A stretch of 64,000 bases of DNA, taken from an uncultured Ruminococcus sp. Lineage in GTDB: Bacteria; Bacillota; Clostridia; Oscillospirales; Acutalibacteraceae. How positions within the stretch are numbered: the first letter of the stretch is position 1; the number at the start of each line of letters is the position of its first letter. The translations under genes and the position numbers were made by a program. Positions 44,432-51,924 of this stretch are shown here, piece after piece. The notes beneath the pieces are model-generated. The model ran no database searches. It was not told where the DNA came from and saw only the letters and a list, made by a program, of their open reading frames with translations. The DNA lies in assembly GCA_902799245.1 (NCBI GenBank), contig CADBZY010000008.1, forward strand, positions 1-64,000, written 5' to 3'.

Positions 44432-44695
44432 ATGCAAAATGATACTTTTCCGGTGTTTCCCAATCTGACAGCGGCCATTTCGGATAGCGGCCTTACAAGA
44501 AGGGAGCTTGCTCAGGTGCTCGGGATGAGTGTATCTTCACTTGGCAGGCGGCTGCGGGGAAGCATGGAATTCAGGCTCAGGGAATTGCTCGTGCTGCACG
44601 CGTTATTTTCGGAGATACCGATGAGTGTTCTCCTGAAACGGAGCCAGCCAACAGACCATCAATCGGACGAGGAGGAATTATCATGTCAAATGTAA
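44432..44695 (+). CDS. Small Cro-like helix-turn-helix protein
   Basis: An 87-residue protein with a helix-turn-helix around residues 18-45 (LTRRELAQVLGMSVSSLGRR) and an acidic tail. It is divergent from the S24 repressor and the first gene of the rightward operon, so it holds the Cro position. AAGGAGG lies in the leader, 13 bases before the ATG. Its last 13 bases overlap the start of the zinc-finger gene. Confidence 0.8.
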   Translation: MQNDTFPVFPNLTAAISDSGLTRRELAQVLGMSVSSLGRRLRGSMEFRLRELLVLHALFSEIPMSVLLKRSQPTDHQSDEEELSCQM

Positions 44696-44943
44696 TGTAT
44701 TGTAAATACTGCGGTTGCAAGACCACCAATCTGAGCGGTATTTGCAATCCGTGCAACGAAAAGCTCATGCTTATCAGAAAAATCAGAGCCATCGTTTTCG
44801 GTATTAAGCGCGACGCGGAGAGGGAAAGGAAGATGCGACTGGAGAAAGAAAAAGCAATTTCATCGGAGAATGAAAGGATGATGGAAAATGAACAGACAGG
44901 AGATCATACGGACACTCAAACAGTACAGCGGATTGCATCTTGA
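44683..44943 (+). CDS. Small zinc-finger protein of the phage-like switch
   Basis: An 86-residue protein with four cysteines in two pairs, C-K-Y-C-G-C near 7-12 and C-N-P-C near 21-24, followed by a highly charged helix. It fits a small zinc-binding phage-type protein; function unknown. GAGGAGGAATTATC precedes the ATG at 44683, inside the end of the upstream gene. The next gene starts inside its last 56 bases. Confidence 0.7.
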   Translation: MSNVMYCKYCGCKTTNLSGICNPCNEKLMLIRKIRAIVFGIKRDAERERKMRLEKEKAISSENERMMENEQTGDHTDTQTVQRIAS

Positions 44944-45307
44944 ATGTCAGCAGCTTCGCAAAAGGATTACCGATAAGCGGAACGATATTTATGACGTCAG
45001 GGCGGTCGTTATGAATGGCGCCAGTGTGAGATCAGGCAATATTGCGAACCGTGTTGAGCGAGTGGTTGAGATGATGAACGATCTGGCAGATTTTTACACG
45101 CGGAAGGTTGAGGAAACAGAAGAATCGGAACGCCGGATTACTGAGCTGATCGACAGAATAAGCGACAGTGAGGAACGCATGGTTCTTTTTCTGCATTATG
45201 TCGAGGGAAAGACTTTTTTAGAAATAGGGGATGCTTTGCATCTTTCGGAGCGCACTGTCTGGAACCGCCACAGCTGCGCAATAGGAAGGCTGTGTGATTC
45301 CGGATAA
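44888..45307 (+). CDS. Sigma-like phage activator (DUF1492/ArpU/RinA-like)
   Basis: A 139-residue mostly helical protein. The N-terminal half is a coiled helix region; the C-terminal 50 residues form a sigma-70 region-4-like helix-turn-helix (SDSEERMVLFLHYVEGKTF, then L-E-IGDALHLSERTVWNR). This is the layout of the small phage proteins that switch on late genes in Gram-positive phages. No late genes follow here: the next genes are on the other strand. AAAGG lies about 11 bases before the ATG. Confidence 0.8.
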   Translation: MNRQEIIRTLKQYSGLHLECQQLRKRITDKRNDIYDVRAVVMNGASVRSGNIANRVERVVEMMNDLADFYTRKVEETEESERRITELIDRISDSEERMVLFLHYVEGKTFLEIGDALHLSERTVWNRHSCAIGRLCDSG

Positions 45308-45347
45308 ACAGTTCCCGGCAGATTTCACGCATGGGGAAAAAAACAGC

Positions 45348-45404
45348 GCCCCGGCAAGCCTATTGTGCATCACCATGTGAGATACAAAATCAGCCTGTCG
45401 GGGC
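45348..45404 (-). terminator. Terminator after the double zinc-ribbon gene
   Basis: GCCCCG-CA-GC pairs with GC-TG-CGGGGC (one mismatch and one G-T pair). On the minus strand the stem is followed by a run of seven T (45337-45343 region). Confidence 0.75.
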
Positions 45405-45438
45405 AAATCAATCCTATTGGTTTGTCAATGCGGGAATA

Positions 45439-45774
45439 TCAAAGCCGCCACCATTCCAGCAGTGTGCCGGTAAAGAAGACTGCGGCTGACAGCAGGAGGA
45501 GTGTGACCAATATGACCGCTTTTATGTCGAGTACTTTTCGCCGAGGCTTGTAATAAAGCCGTGAGGCGGAGATGTTGTTTTTGGGATCGGTGACAGTTGG
45601 CTTCGGTTCGCCGATCTCCCAGCCGCAGCCGGGACAGAATCTGTCGTTCGGAGCAAGTTTTTTTCCGCAGTGTATGCAGAAATTCGGTTTTTTCTTTTCG
45701 GCAGTAGGAACGCCGCAGACAGGGCAGTATTTATCATTGGCGCTCACCGCTGCGCCACAGTTCTTGCATGTCAT
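45439..45774 (-). CDS. Double zinc-ribbon protein with a C-terminal membrane helix
   Basis: A 111-residue protein with two zinc ribbons: C-K-N-C and C-P-V-C (residues 3-21) and C-I-H-C and C-P-G-C (about 33-51). A basic linker follows, then one C-terminal membrane helix (about 85-105) and a Trp-rich end. It is a tail-anchored protein of unknown function; zinc-ribbon small membrane proteins are frequent in Clostridia. A terminator follows on the same strand. It does not belong to the phage-like switch, being on the opposite strand. Confidence 0.8.
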   Translation of the reverse strand: MTCKNCGAAVSANDKYCPVCGVPTAEKKKPNFCIHCGKKLAPNDRFCPGCGWEIGEPKPTVTDPKNNISASRLYYKPRRKVLDIKAVILVTLLLLSAAVFFTGTLLEWWRL

Positions 45775-45861
45775 AGAAAATCACTTCTTTGCGCAAAAAT
45801 AGATTGCTTTGTATAGTATAGCATATCACGGCGACATATGCAATATTTTTTATATATTTTG

Positions 45862-46158
45862 CTAATTATCTTTGCGATGGGACTTGCGTGAGTGCTCCTT
45901 CATTTTTGCAGCATCTTCTGCAAAGTGAGCGGATACGGCGTAACGGTTCTTTTCGTCGGTAAGACCTAAAAGATAATCCACGCTTACGTCGTAAAACATC
46001 GACAGTTTGATGAGAACGGCTGTCGGAACGTCATTTTCACCTGTTTCATATTTGGAATACCCAGTTTGTGACATATTGAGCAGTTGTGCGACTTCCCTCT
46101 GAGGCATGTCGTTGTCCTCTCTTAAATCTCTGATTCTACGATACATTTTTTCTATCAC
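45862..46158 (-). CDS. XRE family transcriptional regulator
   Basis: A 98-residue single-domain regulator. The helix-turn-helix spans about residues 8-62 (IRDLREDNDMPQREVAQLLN, then MSQTGYSKYETGENDVPTAV), followed by the usual YDVSVDYLLGLT end and a basic tail. It sits alone, divergent from the SGNH hydrolase gene, and an inverted repeat touches its start codon, suggesting autoregulation. Confidence 0.93.
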   Translation of the reverse strand: MIEKMYRRIRDLREDNDMPQREVAQLLNMSQTGYSKYETGENDVPTAVLIKLSMFYDVSVDYLLGLTDEKNRYAVSAHFAEDAAKMKEHSRKSHRKDN

Positions 46159-46185
46159 CCAATAAAATATTAAAAATTATATTGG
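46159..46185. promoter_or_regulatory. Possible operator for the XRE regulator
   Basis: CCAATA (46159-46164) and TATTGG (46180-46185) form an inverted repeat with a 15-base AT-rich centre directly before the XRE start codon and next to the divergent promoter at 46192. A binding role is inferred from position only. Confidence 0.4.
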
Positions 46186-46191
46186 ATGATA

Positions 46192-46220
46192 TTGACTTTT
46201 AATCTAAAATAGGTTAAAAT
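46192..46220 (+). promoter_or_regulatory. Promoter of the SGNH hydrolase gene
   Basis: TTGACT (46192-46197) and TAAAAT (46215-46220) with a 17-base spacer, leaving a leader of about 120 bases before the TTG at 46348. No leader element was recognised. Confidence 0.55.
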
Positions 46221-46347
46221 TACTTGCAGAAAAAACGGAGGAGAAGCGACACTTACAGTCAATTTCCATACCAAAAACATGCTTAAATGATTATCAGAAA
46301 GAATTGATTCAGGGACTACTTTAAAAGAGTCGGAAAGGAATGGTATT

Positions 46348-47817
46348 TTGAAAATAAGAAGAATGATCGCAATCGGCCTTGCGGGTTCCATTTTCCTGTT
46401 GACCGGCACCAATGCCGTTGCATCGGGTAGCAGCCGAAGTGATACAGAAATGGTCGGGCTGGCCGACAGCAAGGGTGCAAACAGTGACATTACTCCGATC
46501 ACAATCACCTCTCAACCAAAAAGTCAGACGGTAATAAAGGAAAATGCCGTAACCGTATCTGTATCCGCGCAGGGGACAGGTCTACAATACCAGTGGTATT
46601 ACAAAAAGAAGGGTCAGGATTCGTTCTCAGTGTGGAAGGGACGAGTCAACGCAAAGGAAACGGTAACTCCCAACGATACATGGGATGGAATACAGCTCCG
46701 CTGTCTGATCAAGGACAGTTCCGGAAATTCGGTGACATCCGAAGCGGCGACCATAACCTTTGTATCGGAACCTCGCGTAATCGGACAGCCTGAAAGCTGT
46801 CAGATACGTTTCGGCGATAAAATTACCGTTTCGGTCAGCGCCTCGGGAGAAGAATTACAATATCAGTGGTATTTCAAGAAGATGGGACAAAGTGCGTTTT
46901 CATTATGGAAGAATCGCACCCATTCGACCGAAACCGCGACTCCCAACGACACATGGAACGGCATACAGCTTGTCTGTGAAGTAACTGACAAATACGGCAA
47001 TACTGTTAGATCAGATGCGGCGGTTATCACCTTCATTCAGAATGCGGAGGATGAAAAGCCGTGGCAGGGACTGAAAGTATCGGTGTTGGGCGACAGTATC
47101 AGCACCTATAAAGGCTGGTCCGAATACAACACCTATTATACGTCGTCAAAAATCCCTTCGGTGAATTCTATGTGGTGGAAGCAGGTTTGTGATCTCTTGG
47201 GAGCGGAGCCGCTTGTCATTGAAGCACGCGGTTCGAGCTGCTGTGCCGTGAGTGATGTGTCGTGGACAAAGGATATTACCCCGGCGGTGGATGATTCACG
47301 CTGCCAGCAACTGCACAGGGATGACGATGAACCTGACATCATATTAATTGCTATGGGAGTGAATGATTTTCAGGCAAATGTTCCCTTGGGAAATTGGGAC
47401 GGGCACAGCGACCTTTCAACGAGTGACATAAGAACATGGAGAGGCGCTTACGCAAATACAATTGAGAAAATACATGCAAGGTACCCGTATGCGCTGGTTT
47501 TCTGCCTGTCTCCGTGCTACTTTGTCAAGGGGAACTCTGCGACAGTCAACGTCAACAGGCAGGGAACATACCAGGATTATGAAAACGCCACGAGAGAGGT
47601 TTGTGAGTTATTGCAGTGCGTTTACATTGATGCCAATCAATTTGGATTTACCCGACAGAATTATACGCCCCGGAATTTTGTACTTGACGATCACGCAACG
47701 GATGGTTCGTTGTTCCACCCGAACGCGACAGGCCAGGAGATACTCGGGCAATCGGTTGCCGCAGAAGTGAAGGATAAGGCAGTCGGATATATCAACTGGC
47801 TGAAGAACAGAGGATAA
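46348..47817 (+). CDS. Secreted SGNH/GDSL hydrolase with two N-terminal Ig-like repeats
   Basis: A 489-residue exported protein. It starts with TTG at 46348 (AAGGA nine bases upstream) and a signal peptide ending near A25-S. Two Ig-like repeats (about 48-135 and 138-228) carry LQYQWYYKKKGQ and LQYQWYFKKMGQ plus W-x-G-I-Q-L-x-C ends. The SGNH esterase follows: block I VLGDSIST near 250, block III MGVNDFQ near 335, block V DGSLFHPN near 458. It probably removes ester groups from a surface or dietary glycan. The same Ig-like module occurs in the beta-helix lipoprotein at 26011-28653. Confidence 0.9.
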   Translation: MKIRRMIAIGLAGSIFLLTGTNAVASGSSRSDTEMVGLADSKGANSDITPITITSQPKSQTVIKENAVTVSVSAQGTGLQYQWYYKKKGQDSFSVWKGRVNAKETVTPNDTWDGIQLRCLIKDSSGNSVTSEAATITFVSEPRVIGQPESCQIRFGDKITVSVSASGEELQYQWYFKKMGQSAFSLWKNRTHSTETATPNDTWNGIQLVCEVTDKYGNTVRSDAAVITFIQNAEDEKPWQGLKVSVLGDSISTYKGWSEYNTYYTSSKIPSVNSMWWKQVCDLLGAEPLVIEARGSSCCAVSDVSWTKDITPAVDDSRCQQLHRDDDEPDIILIAMGVNDFQANVPLGNWDGHSDLSTSDIRTWRGAYANTIEKIHARYPYALVFCLSPCYFVKGNSATVNVNRQGTYQDYENATREVCELLQCVYIDANQFGFTRQNYTPRNFVLDDHATDGSLFHPNATGQEILGQSVAAEVKDKAVGYINWLKNRG

Positions 47818-47863
47818 ATTATTATTTCACATTTGGAGAATTCTGTTTGAGATATGTCGAACG

Positions 47864-47909
47864 AAAACAGCCGCAAAGCGCCTACAGGCAAAGCTTTGCG
47901 GCTGTTTTT
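47864..47909 (+). terminator. Bidirectional terminator after the SGNH gene
   Basis: AAAACAGCCGCAAAG (47864-47878) pairs perfectly with CTTTGCGGCTGTTTT (47894-47908) around a 15-base loop. A/T runs on both ends serve the convergent genes. Confidence 0.9.
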
Positions 47910-47910
47910 C

Positions 47911-48144
47911 TCAGTAGATTTTTTCTATATCACCCTCAATGCCGTACTTTTTGCGGAATGTGTCAAGATCGTGACTGCTTCTTATCAGCATCACATCGGT
48001 GAATTTTCCGGTGGCGTTGTCGCGGAAGCCCGCAACCTGTTCGCCGGTGCATATGCTGCACCGGATGACGGGCGTCAGCTTATCAATGTCGTATTTTGTG
48101 GAGGCTTTTCCGGCAGATTTGCCGTGGGGAAGAAAGACAATCAT
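47911..48144 (-). CDS. Small conserved-looking protein, 77 aa
   Basis: A 77-residue protein beginning MIVFLPHGKSAGKAST, with CSICTGEQVAGF and a C-terminal YGIEGDIEKIY. Two cysteines (C-S-I-C) may bind metal. I recognise the sequence type as recurrent in Firmicutes but know no function. ATG 48144 overlaps the MATE stop (ATGA) and has AGAGGTG just upstream, so it is translated in the MATE/ABC operon. It is the operon's last gene, just before the terminator. Confidence 0.75.
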   Translation of the reverse strand: MIVFLPHGKSAGKASTKYDIDKLTPVIRCSICTGEQVAGFRDNATGKFTDVMLIRSSHDLDTFRKKYGIEGDIEKIY

Positions 48145-49493
48145 AAACACACCTCTTTTGGTTGGATTGATTTTTGGGTAAACAGATGCTTTTCGATCTG
48201 CCGCACGCCGACCAGTGTCAGCAGAACCGCTTTGGTCACGTTGTCGGCGATCATGCACCACCAGACAGCAGTCAGTCCCATTCCGGCGTGTATCACAAGG
48301 AAGGTGCAGAGAATCCTCACGCCCCACATGCTCAGCGCTTCAATAATAAACACGCTGCGTGTGCGGCCTGTGCCGTAGCTAATGCCTTCCCACGACACCA
48401 TCAGTCCGAAGAATGGTTCGGAAAATGCCACCATGCGCAGTACAGTTGCACCCATTTGGGCGACAGTCTCACTGTTGGTGAATAGCTTCATCAAGGGATA
48501 AGCCGCAAAGAAAAGGATCAATCCGCTGACCGTCATAACCGAAGCGGTCAGCAGAATGCTTTGTCTGCGTGTGTCGCGGAATTTGCGCCTGTTTCCTTCG
48601 CCGACCGACGAACCGATCAGCGCAGAGGATGCAGTGCGTATGCCGTAGCCGGGAAGGTAGAAGATTTCTTCGGCGGTCACGGCGATGGAATGAGCTGCAA
48701 AGGTGGTGACGCCCATGCCGTTGACCATTCCGGCGAATACGATATATCCGCTGCATGATACACCTGATGTAGCCATGACGGGAAGTCCCACGCGCAGCAG
48801 TTTGCGCAGCTTTTCGCGGTCGGTCGAGAAATAGTCCTCACGACCGAAGCGCAGCGTTTCCTTGTGCCGAAAGACGAGAAACATCACAATTCCACAGAGC
48901 GCAGTGGAAACGGCGGTGGCGTATGCCGCGCCCATAACGCCCAGTGAGGCACGGTAAATAAACAGATAATTCAATACCACATTGAGGGCGTTTGCCGAGA
49001 GATTGATGATCATCGGCGTGCGTGTGTCTTTGACGGCGTGGAGCGCTGAGGCGAACATGCCTCCTGTCACCGAGAAAACAAGTGACAGGCTGACCACAAA
49101 AAAGTAAGCCGATGCAGGCTGGCGTATTTCCTCGGCTGCCTGCATCCACGTCGGCAGGAAGGGCGATATTCCCAAACACACTGCCGTCAGTGCCAGCCCA
49201 AGCCAGAGCGAAAGGCGGCTTCCCATGGCGGCGAGTTTCTTCATCTCGTCGCGGTCGCCGCGTCCGCACGCCTGTGACAGAGTGGAGAGCAGTCCCACTG
49301 TCAGTCCGTAAGGAATGGAATGGACAAGCCAGTTGACGGTGGTGCTCGTGCTGACCGAAGCTGTCGCTGCCTCGCCTAAATGTCCGACCATGGCAGTATC
49401 GACATATTGCAGCAGCGTTCCCATGAGCTGTTGCATGACGGCGGGCAGCGACAGTTTGATAAGGGCTTTGAAGGTTTCTCTTGTTTCGCTCAT
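48141..49493 (-). CDS. MATE family multidrug/organic cation efflux protein
   Basis: A 450-residue protein with about 12 membrane helices. The N-terminal motif LSLPAVMQQLMGTLLQYVDT followed by AMVGHLG is the MATE hallmark; a second related half starts near residue 230. It is predicted to export cationic compounds with Na+ or H+. Its start lies one base after the stop of the ABC substrate-binding gene and has no strong ribosome binding site, so it probably depends on coupling. Substrate unknown. Confidence 0.94.
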   Translation of the reverse strand: MSETRETFKALIKLSLPAVMQQLMGTLLQYVDTAMVGHLGEAATASVSTSTTVNWLVHSIPYGLTVGLLSTLSQACGRGDRDEMKKLAAMGSRLSLWLGLALTAVCLGISPFLPTWMQAAEEIRQPASAYFFVVSLSLVFSVTGGMFASALHAVKDTRTPMIINLSANALNVVLNYLFIYRASLGVMGAAYATAVSTALCGIVMFLVFRHKETLRFGREDYFSTDREKLRKLLRVGLPVMATSGVSCSGYIVFAGMVNGMGVTTFAAHSIAVTAEEIFYLPGYGIRTASSALIGSSVGEGNRRKFRDTRRQSILLTASVMTVSGLILFFAAYPLMKLFTNSETVAQMGATVLRMVAFSEPFFGLMVSWEGISYGTGRTRSVFIIEALSMWGVRILCTFLVIHAGMGLTAVWWCMIADNVTKAVLLTLVGVRQIEKHLFTQKSIQPKEVCL

Positions 49494-49494
49494 T

Positions 49495-50310
49495 TTACGG
49501 GTTGGTTATATCCGAGCCGAAGTATTTTTCCGAAAGTTTCGTGAGTGTGCCGTCCTCGCGCATTTCGGCAAGCGCTTCATTGACCTTGGCGCGGAATGAC
49601 GCAGTATTTTTGCCCTTGCGGATGGGAATACAGACGTGATTGGCTTTCTCGGTGGAGGCAACGATTTTGATAGGCGCGTCGGGCTGTTCCTTCAGATAAT
49701 CCAGCACGGAAGGCTCCGCGTTGAGGGTTGCGTCGGCGCGCTTGGAGATGACCATGTTCATGGTCTCGCCGAGAGAATCCACGCCCTTGACCGTTGCGCC
49801 GTATTTTTCCGCAAGCTCCATGTAGGTGCTGCCGATGCTGTTGGCGGTGGTCTTGCCCTTTAGGTCTTTGAAGGTTTTAATTTTCTTGTTGTCCTTGCGC
49901 ACGACAAGCACGGTGTAATTGTATGCATAGGGGTCGGAAAAGTCGTACTTCTTTTCGCGTTCGTCAGTCTTGTCCACGCCGTTTACGATGATGTCGTACA
50001 TCCCAGCGTCAAGTCCGGCAAAGAGCCCGTCCCATTCGCCCTCGACAAATTTAGCCTTTACACCGAGGTAATTGGCGATATATTCGCCGACTTCCACGTC
50101 AAAGCCTACCAGCTCGTCCTTTTCATTGTGATAAGTCCACGGTGACCATGTGCCTTCCATGGCGATGGTCAGAACGCCCTTTTCCTTGACGCTTTGGAGA
50201 AGGTCTTTATTTGCGTCTTCTTTTTTTGCGCATCCCGCTGCGCTTACCGTGAGAAGGGCCGCCGCGGTGAGCATGGCTAATGTTCTTCTTATTGCTTTCA
50301 TCATTTTCAT
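49495..50310 (-). CDS. Amino-acid ABC transporter substrate-binding lipoprotein
   Basis: A 271-residue lipoprotein with lipobox AAGC (Cys near 27) and a family 3 solute-binding domain: GVLTIAMEGTWSPWTYHNE, DELVGFDVEVGEYIANYLG and YDIIVNGVDKTDEREKKYDF. It delivers a polar amino acid (cystine, glutamine or similar) to the adjacent permease; specificity is not readable. The ATG at 50310 has AAAGGATG upstream. Its first 104 bases overlap the ATPase reading frame, which looks anomalous (see the ATPase entry). Confidence 0.95.
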   Translation of the reverse strand: MKMMKAIRRTLAMLTAAALLTVSAAGCAKKEDANKDLLQSVKEKGVLTIAMEGTWSPWTYHNEKDELVGFDVEVGEYIANYLGVKAKFVEGEWDGLFAGLDAGMYDIIVNGVDKTDEREKKYDFSDPYAYNYTVLVVRKDNKKIKTFKDLKGKTTANSIGSTYMELAEKYGATVKGVDSLGETMNMVISKRADATLNAEPSVLDYLKEQPDAPIKIVASTEKANHVCIPIRKGKNTASFRAKVNEALAEMREDGTLTKLSEKYFGSDITNP

Positions 50311-51055
50311 TTAAAAACATCCTTTCATTGAGCGAACTCAAAAATTCGCGCACTCTTTTGTTGTCGTTCTTCTCAAAAAAATTCTTTGTGTCTGTCTGCA
50401 CCAGCGCCCTTCCGCCGTCCATGAAGAGAATGTCGGTGGCGACGCTTCGCGCAAATGTGATCTCGTGGGTGACGATAATCATGGTCATGCCGTCCTCGGC
50501 AAGCTGCCGGATGACATTCAGCACCTCGCCGATCAGCTCCGGGTCCAGGGCTGAGGTGGGTTCATCCAGCATGATCACATCGGGTTCGGCTGCGATAGCC
50601 CGGGCTATGGCGACGCGCTGCTGCTGACCGCCCGATAGCTGCGATGGATAGGAATCCGCTTTGTTGGCGAGTCCTACTCTTTTCAACGCCTTCATACCGA
50701 TTGCTTCCGCTTCGGCTTTTGGCATTTTTCTTGCCACGATCAGTCCTTCGGTGACGTTGTGCAATGCCGTCTTATTGGCAAATAAATTGAAATTCTGAAA
50801 GACGAACGCTGTGTGCTTTCGGTAGTCGGCAATCTCCCTGCGCGAAGCCGTGTGCATATCAAGCGTGCTGCCTAACAGCGTAACGCTGCCGCTGTCCGCT
50901 TTTTCGAGAAAATTCAGGCAGCGCAGCAGCGTAGTCTTGCCGGAACCGGAAGGCCCGAGTACCGCAAGCACTTCGCCTTTTCTGATGTTGAGATTCACCC
51001 CGTGAAGAATCTCATTGCCGCCGATGGATTTGTGCAGTCCTGTTAGTTCAAGCAC
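50207..51055 (-). CDS. Amino-acid ABC transporter ATPase with an anomalous C-terminal extension
   Basis: A GlnQ-type ATPase: Walker A GPSGSGKTT near 33-41, signature LSGGQQQRVAIARA near 135, Walker B IMLDEPTSALDP. GTG 51055 is preferred (it gives VLEL at the start and GGAGG lies 11 bases upstream); GTG 51067 is possible. The family normally ends near REFLSSL (about residue 240). Here the frame runs about 40 codons further over the substrate-binding gene, with a basic nonsense-like tail. Removing one T from the T5 run at 50313-50317 would place TAA directly before the next ATG. Confidence 0.93.
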   Translation of the reverse strand: MLELTGLHKSIGGNEILHGVNLNIRKGEVLAVLGPSGSGKTTLLRCLNFLEKADSGSVTLLGSTLDMHTASRREIADYRKHTAFVFQNFNLFANKTALHNVTEGLIVARKMPKAEAEAIGMKALKRVGLANKADSYPSQLSGGQQQRVAIARAIAAEPDVIMLDEPTSALDPELIGEVLNVIRQLAEDGMTMIIVTHEITFARSVATDILFMDGGRALVQTDTKNFFEKNDNKRVREFLSSLNERMFLNENDESNKKNISHAHRGGPSHGKRSGMRKKRRRK

Positions 51056-51731
51056 GGATGACGTCACCTCCGTTCATGCGGGCGAGCCGTTTCTCACCAA
51101 ATGCCTGAAGCCGCGTGATCACGGTGCAGAATATCAGGTAGATCACAGCCACCTCCGCATAGAGCGCAAGGTGTTCGTATGTCCTGCCTGCCACTCGTTG
51201 CGCGGTCATGAACATCTCGGCGACGGTGATGTTCGCCGCAAGCGACGTGTCCTTAATCATGGAGATAAGAGAGTTGGACAGCGGAGGGAAAGCGGTGCGG
51301 AATGCCTGCGGCAGGATGATTCTGCGCATGGTCTGAAAATAGCTCATTCCGACACAGTACCCCGCTTCCAGCTGTCCTTTCGGTACCGATTCAATGGCGG
51401 CGCGCATCGTTTCGGCGCAGTAGGCGCCTTCATTCAGGGCAAAGACAAGCACCGCGCAGGGAAACGCTGGAAGCACGATGCCGAGATCGGGCAGTCCGAA
51501 GTAGACCAGATAGAGCTGCACCAGCAGCGGCGTGCCGCGGATCAGCCATATGTAGAACCTCACCGCCTGCCGCAGTCCCTTCACATTGGCAATCTGAATC
51601 ATGGCGCACAACATGGCGATGACGAGCGCCAGCGCGAAAGACAGCACCGTCAGCGGAATGGTCATCAGAAGCCCTTGGGTAAAGATACGCGGAAAAGATT
51701 CCAGCAGAATGTCTGCCAAACGTTGATTCAA
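51048..51731 (-). CDS. Amino-acid ABC transporter permease
   Basis: A 227-residue HisM/GlnP-type permease with about five helices and the conserved EAA-type loop (ESVPKGQLEAGYCVGMSYFQ) plus QAFRTAFPPLSNSLI. It starts with TTG at 51731, seven bases after GGAGG. It is the first gene of the leftward operon permease > ATPase > binding protein > MATE > small protein. The end overlaps the ATPase start. Confidence 0.95.
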   Translation of the reverse strand: MNQRLADILLESFPRIFTQGLLMTIPLTVLSFALALVIAMLCAMIQIANVKGLRQAVRFYIWLIRGTPLLVQLYLVYFGLPDLGIVLPAFPCAVLVFALNEGAYCAETMRAAIESVPKGQLEAGYCVGMSYFQTMRRIILPQAFRTAFPPLSNSLISMIKDTSLAANITVAEMFMTAQRVAGRTYEHLALYAEVAVIYLIFCTVITRLQAFGEKRLARMNGGDVIRA

Positions 51732-51768
51732 TTTTCAGCCTCCTCTTGATGAACAATGGTTTGGAAAT

Positions 51769-51798
51769 ATTATATCATACTCCGGACGGAGACTGCAA
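51769..51798 (-). promoter_or_regulatory. Promoter of the amino-acid ABC operon
   Basis: Minus-strand TTGCAG (51793-51798) and TATAAT (51769-51774), 18-base spacer, about 38 bases before the permease TTG. No T-box or S-box leader fits in this short distance. Confidence 0.6.
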
Positions 51799-51864
51799 GA
51801 TATTCTGTCATGTTTTTGTGAGAGAATGAAAGAAATCAAAGGATTCTCTTTTTGTGAAATATAT

Positions 51865-51902
51865 ATGCCGTGCGGGCCTTTCATACAAAGTTCGCACGGC
51901 AT
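51865..51902 (-). terminator. Terminator after the D,D-carboxypeptidase gene
   Basis: ATGCCGTGCG pairs perfectly with CGCACGGCAT around an 18-base loop. The T tract after the stem is weak. Confidence 0.65.
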
Positions 51903-51924
51903 GTGGTGATTTATTCTTCATTCA

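Noticed and set aside
43517-45307. Intact prophage
   Set aside because: Only switch-type genes are present; integrase, replication, packaging, structural and lysis genes are all missing, and transfer or integration scars were not seen.
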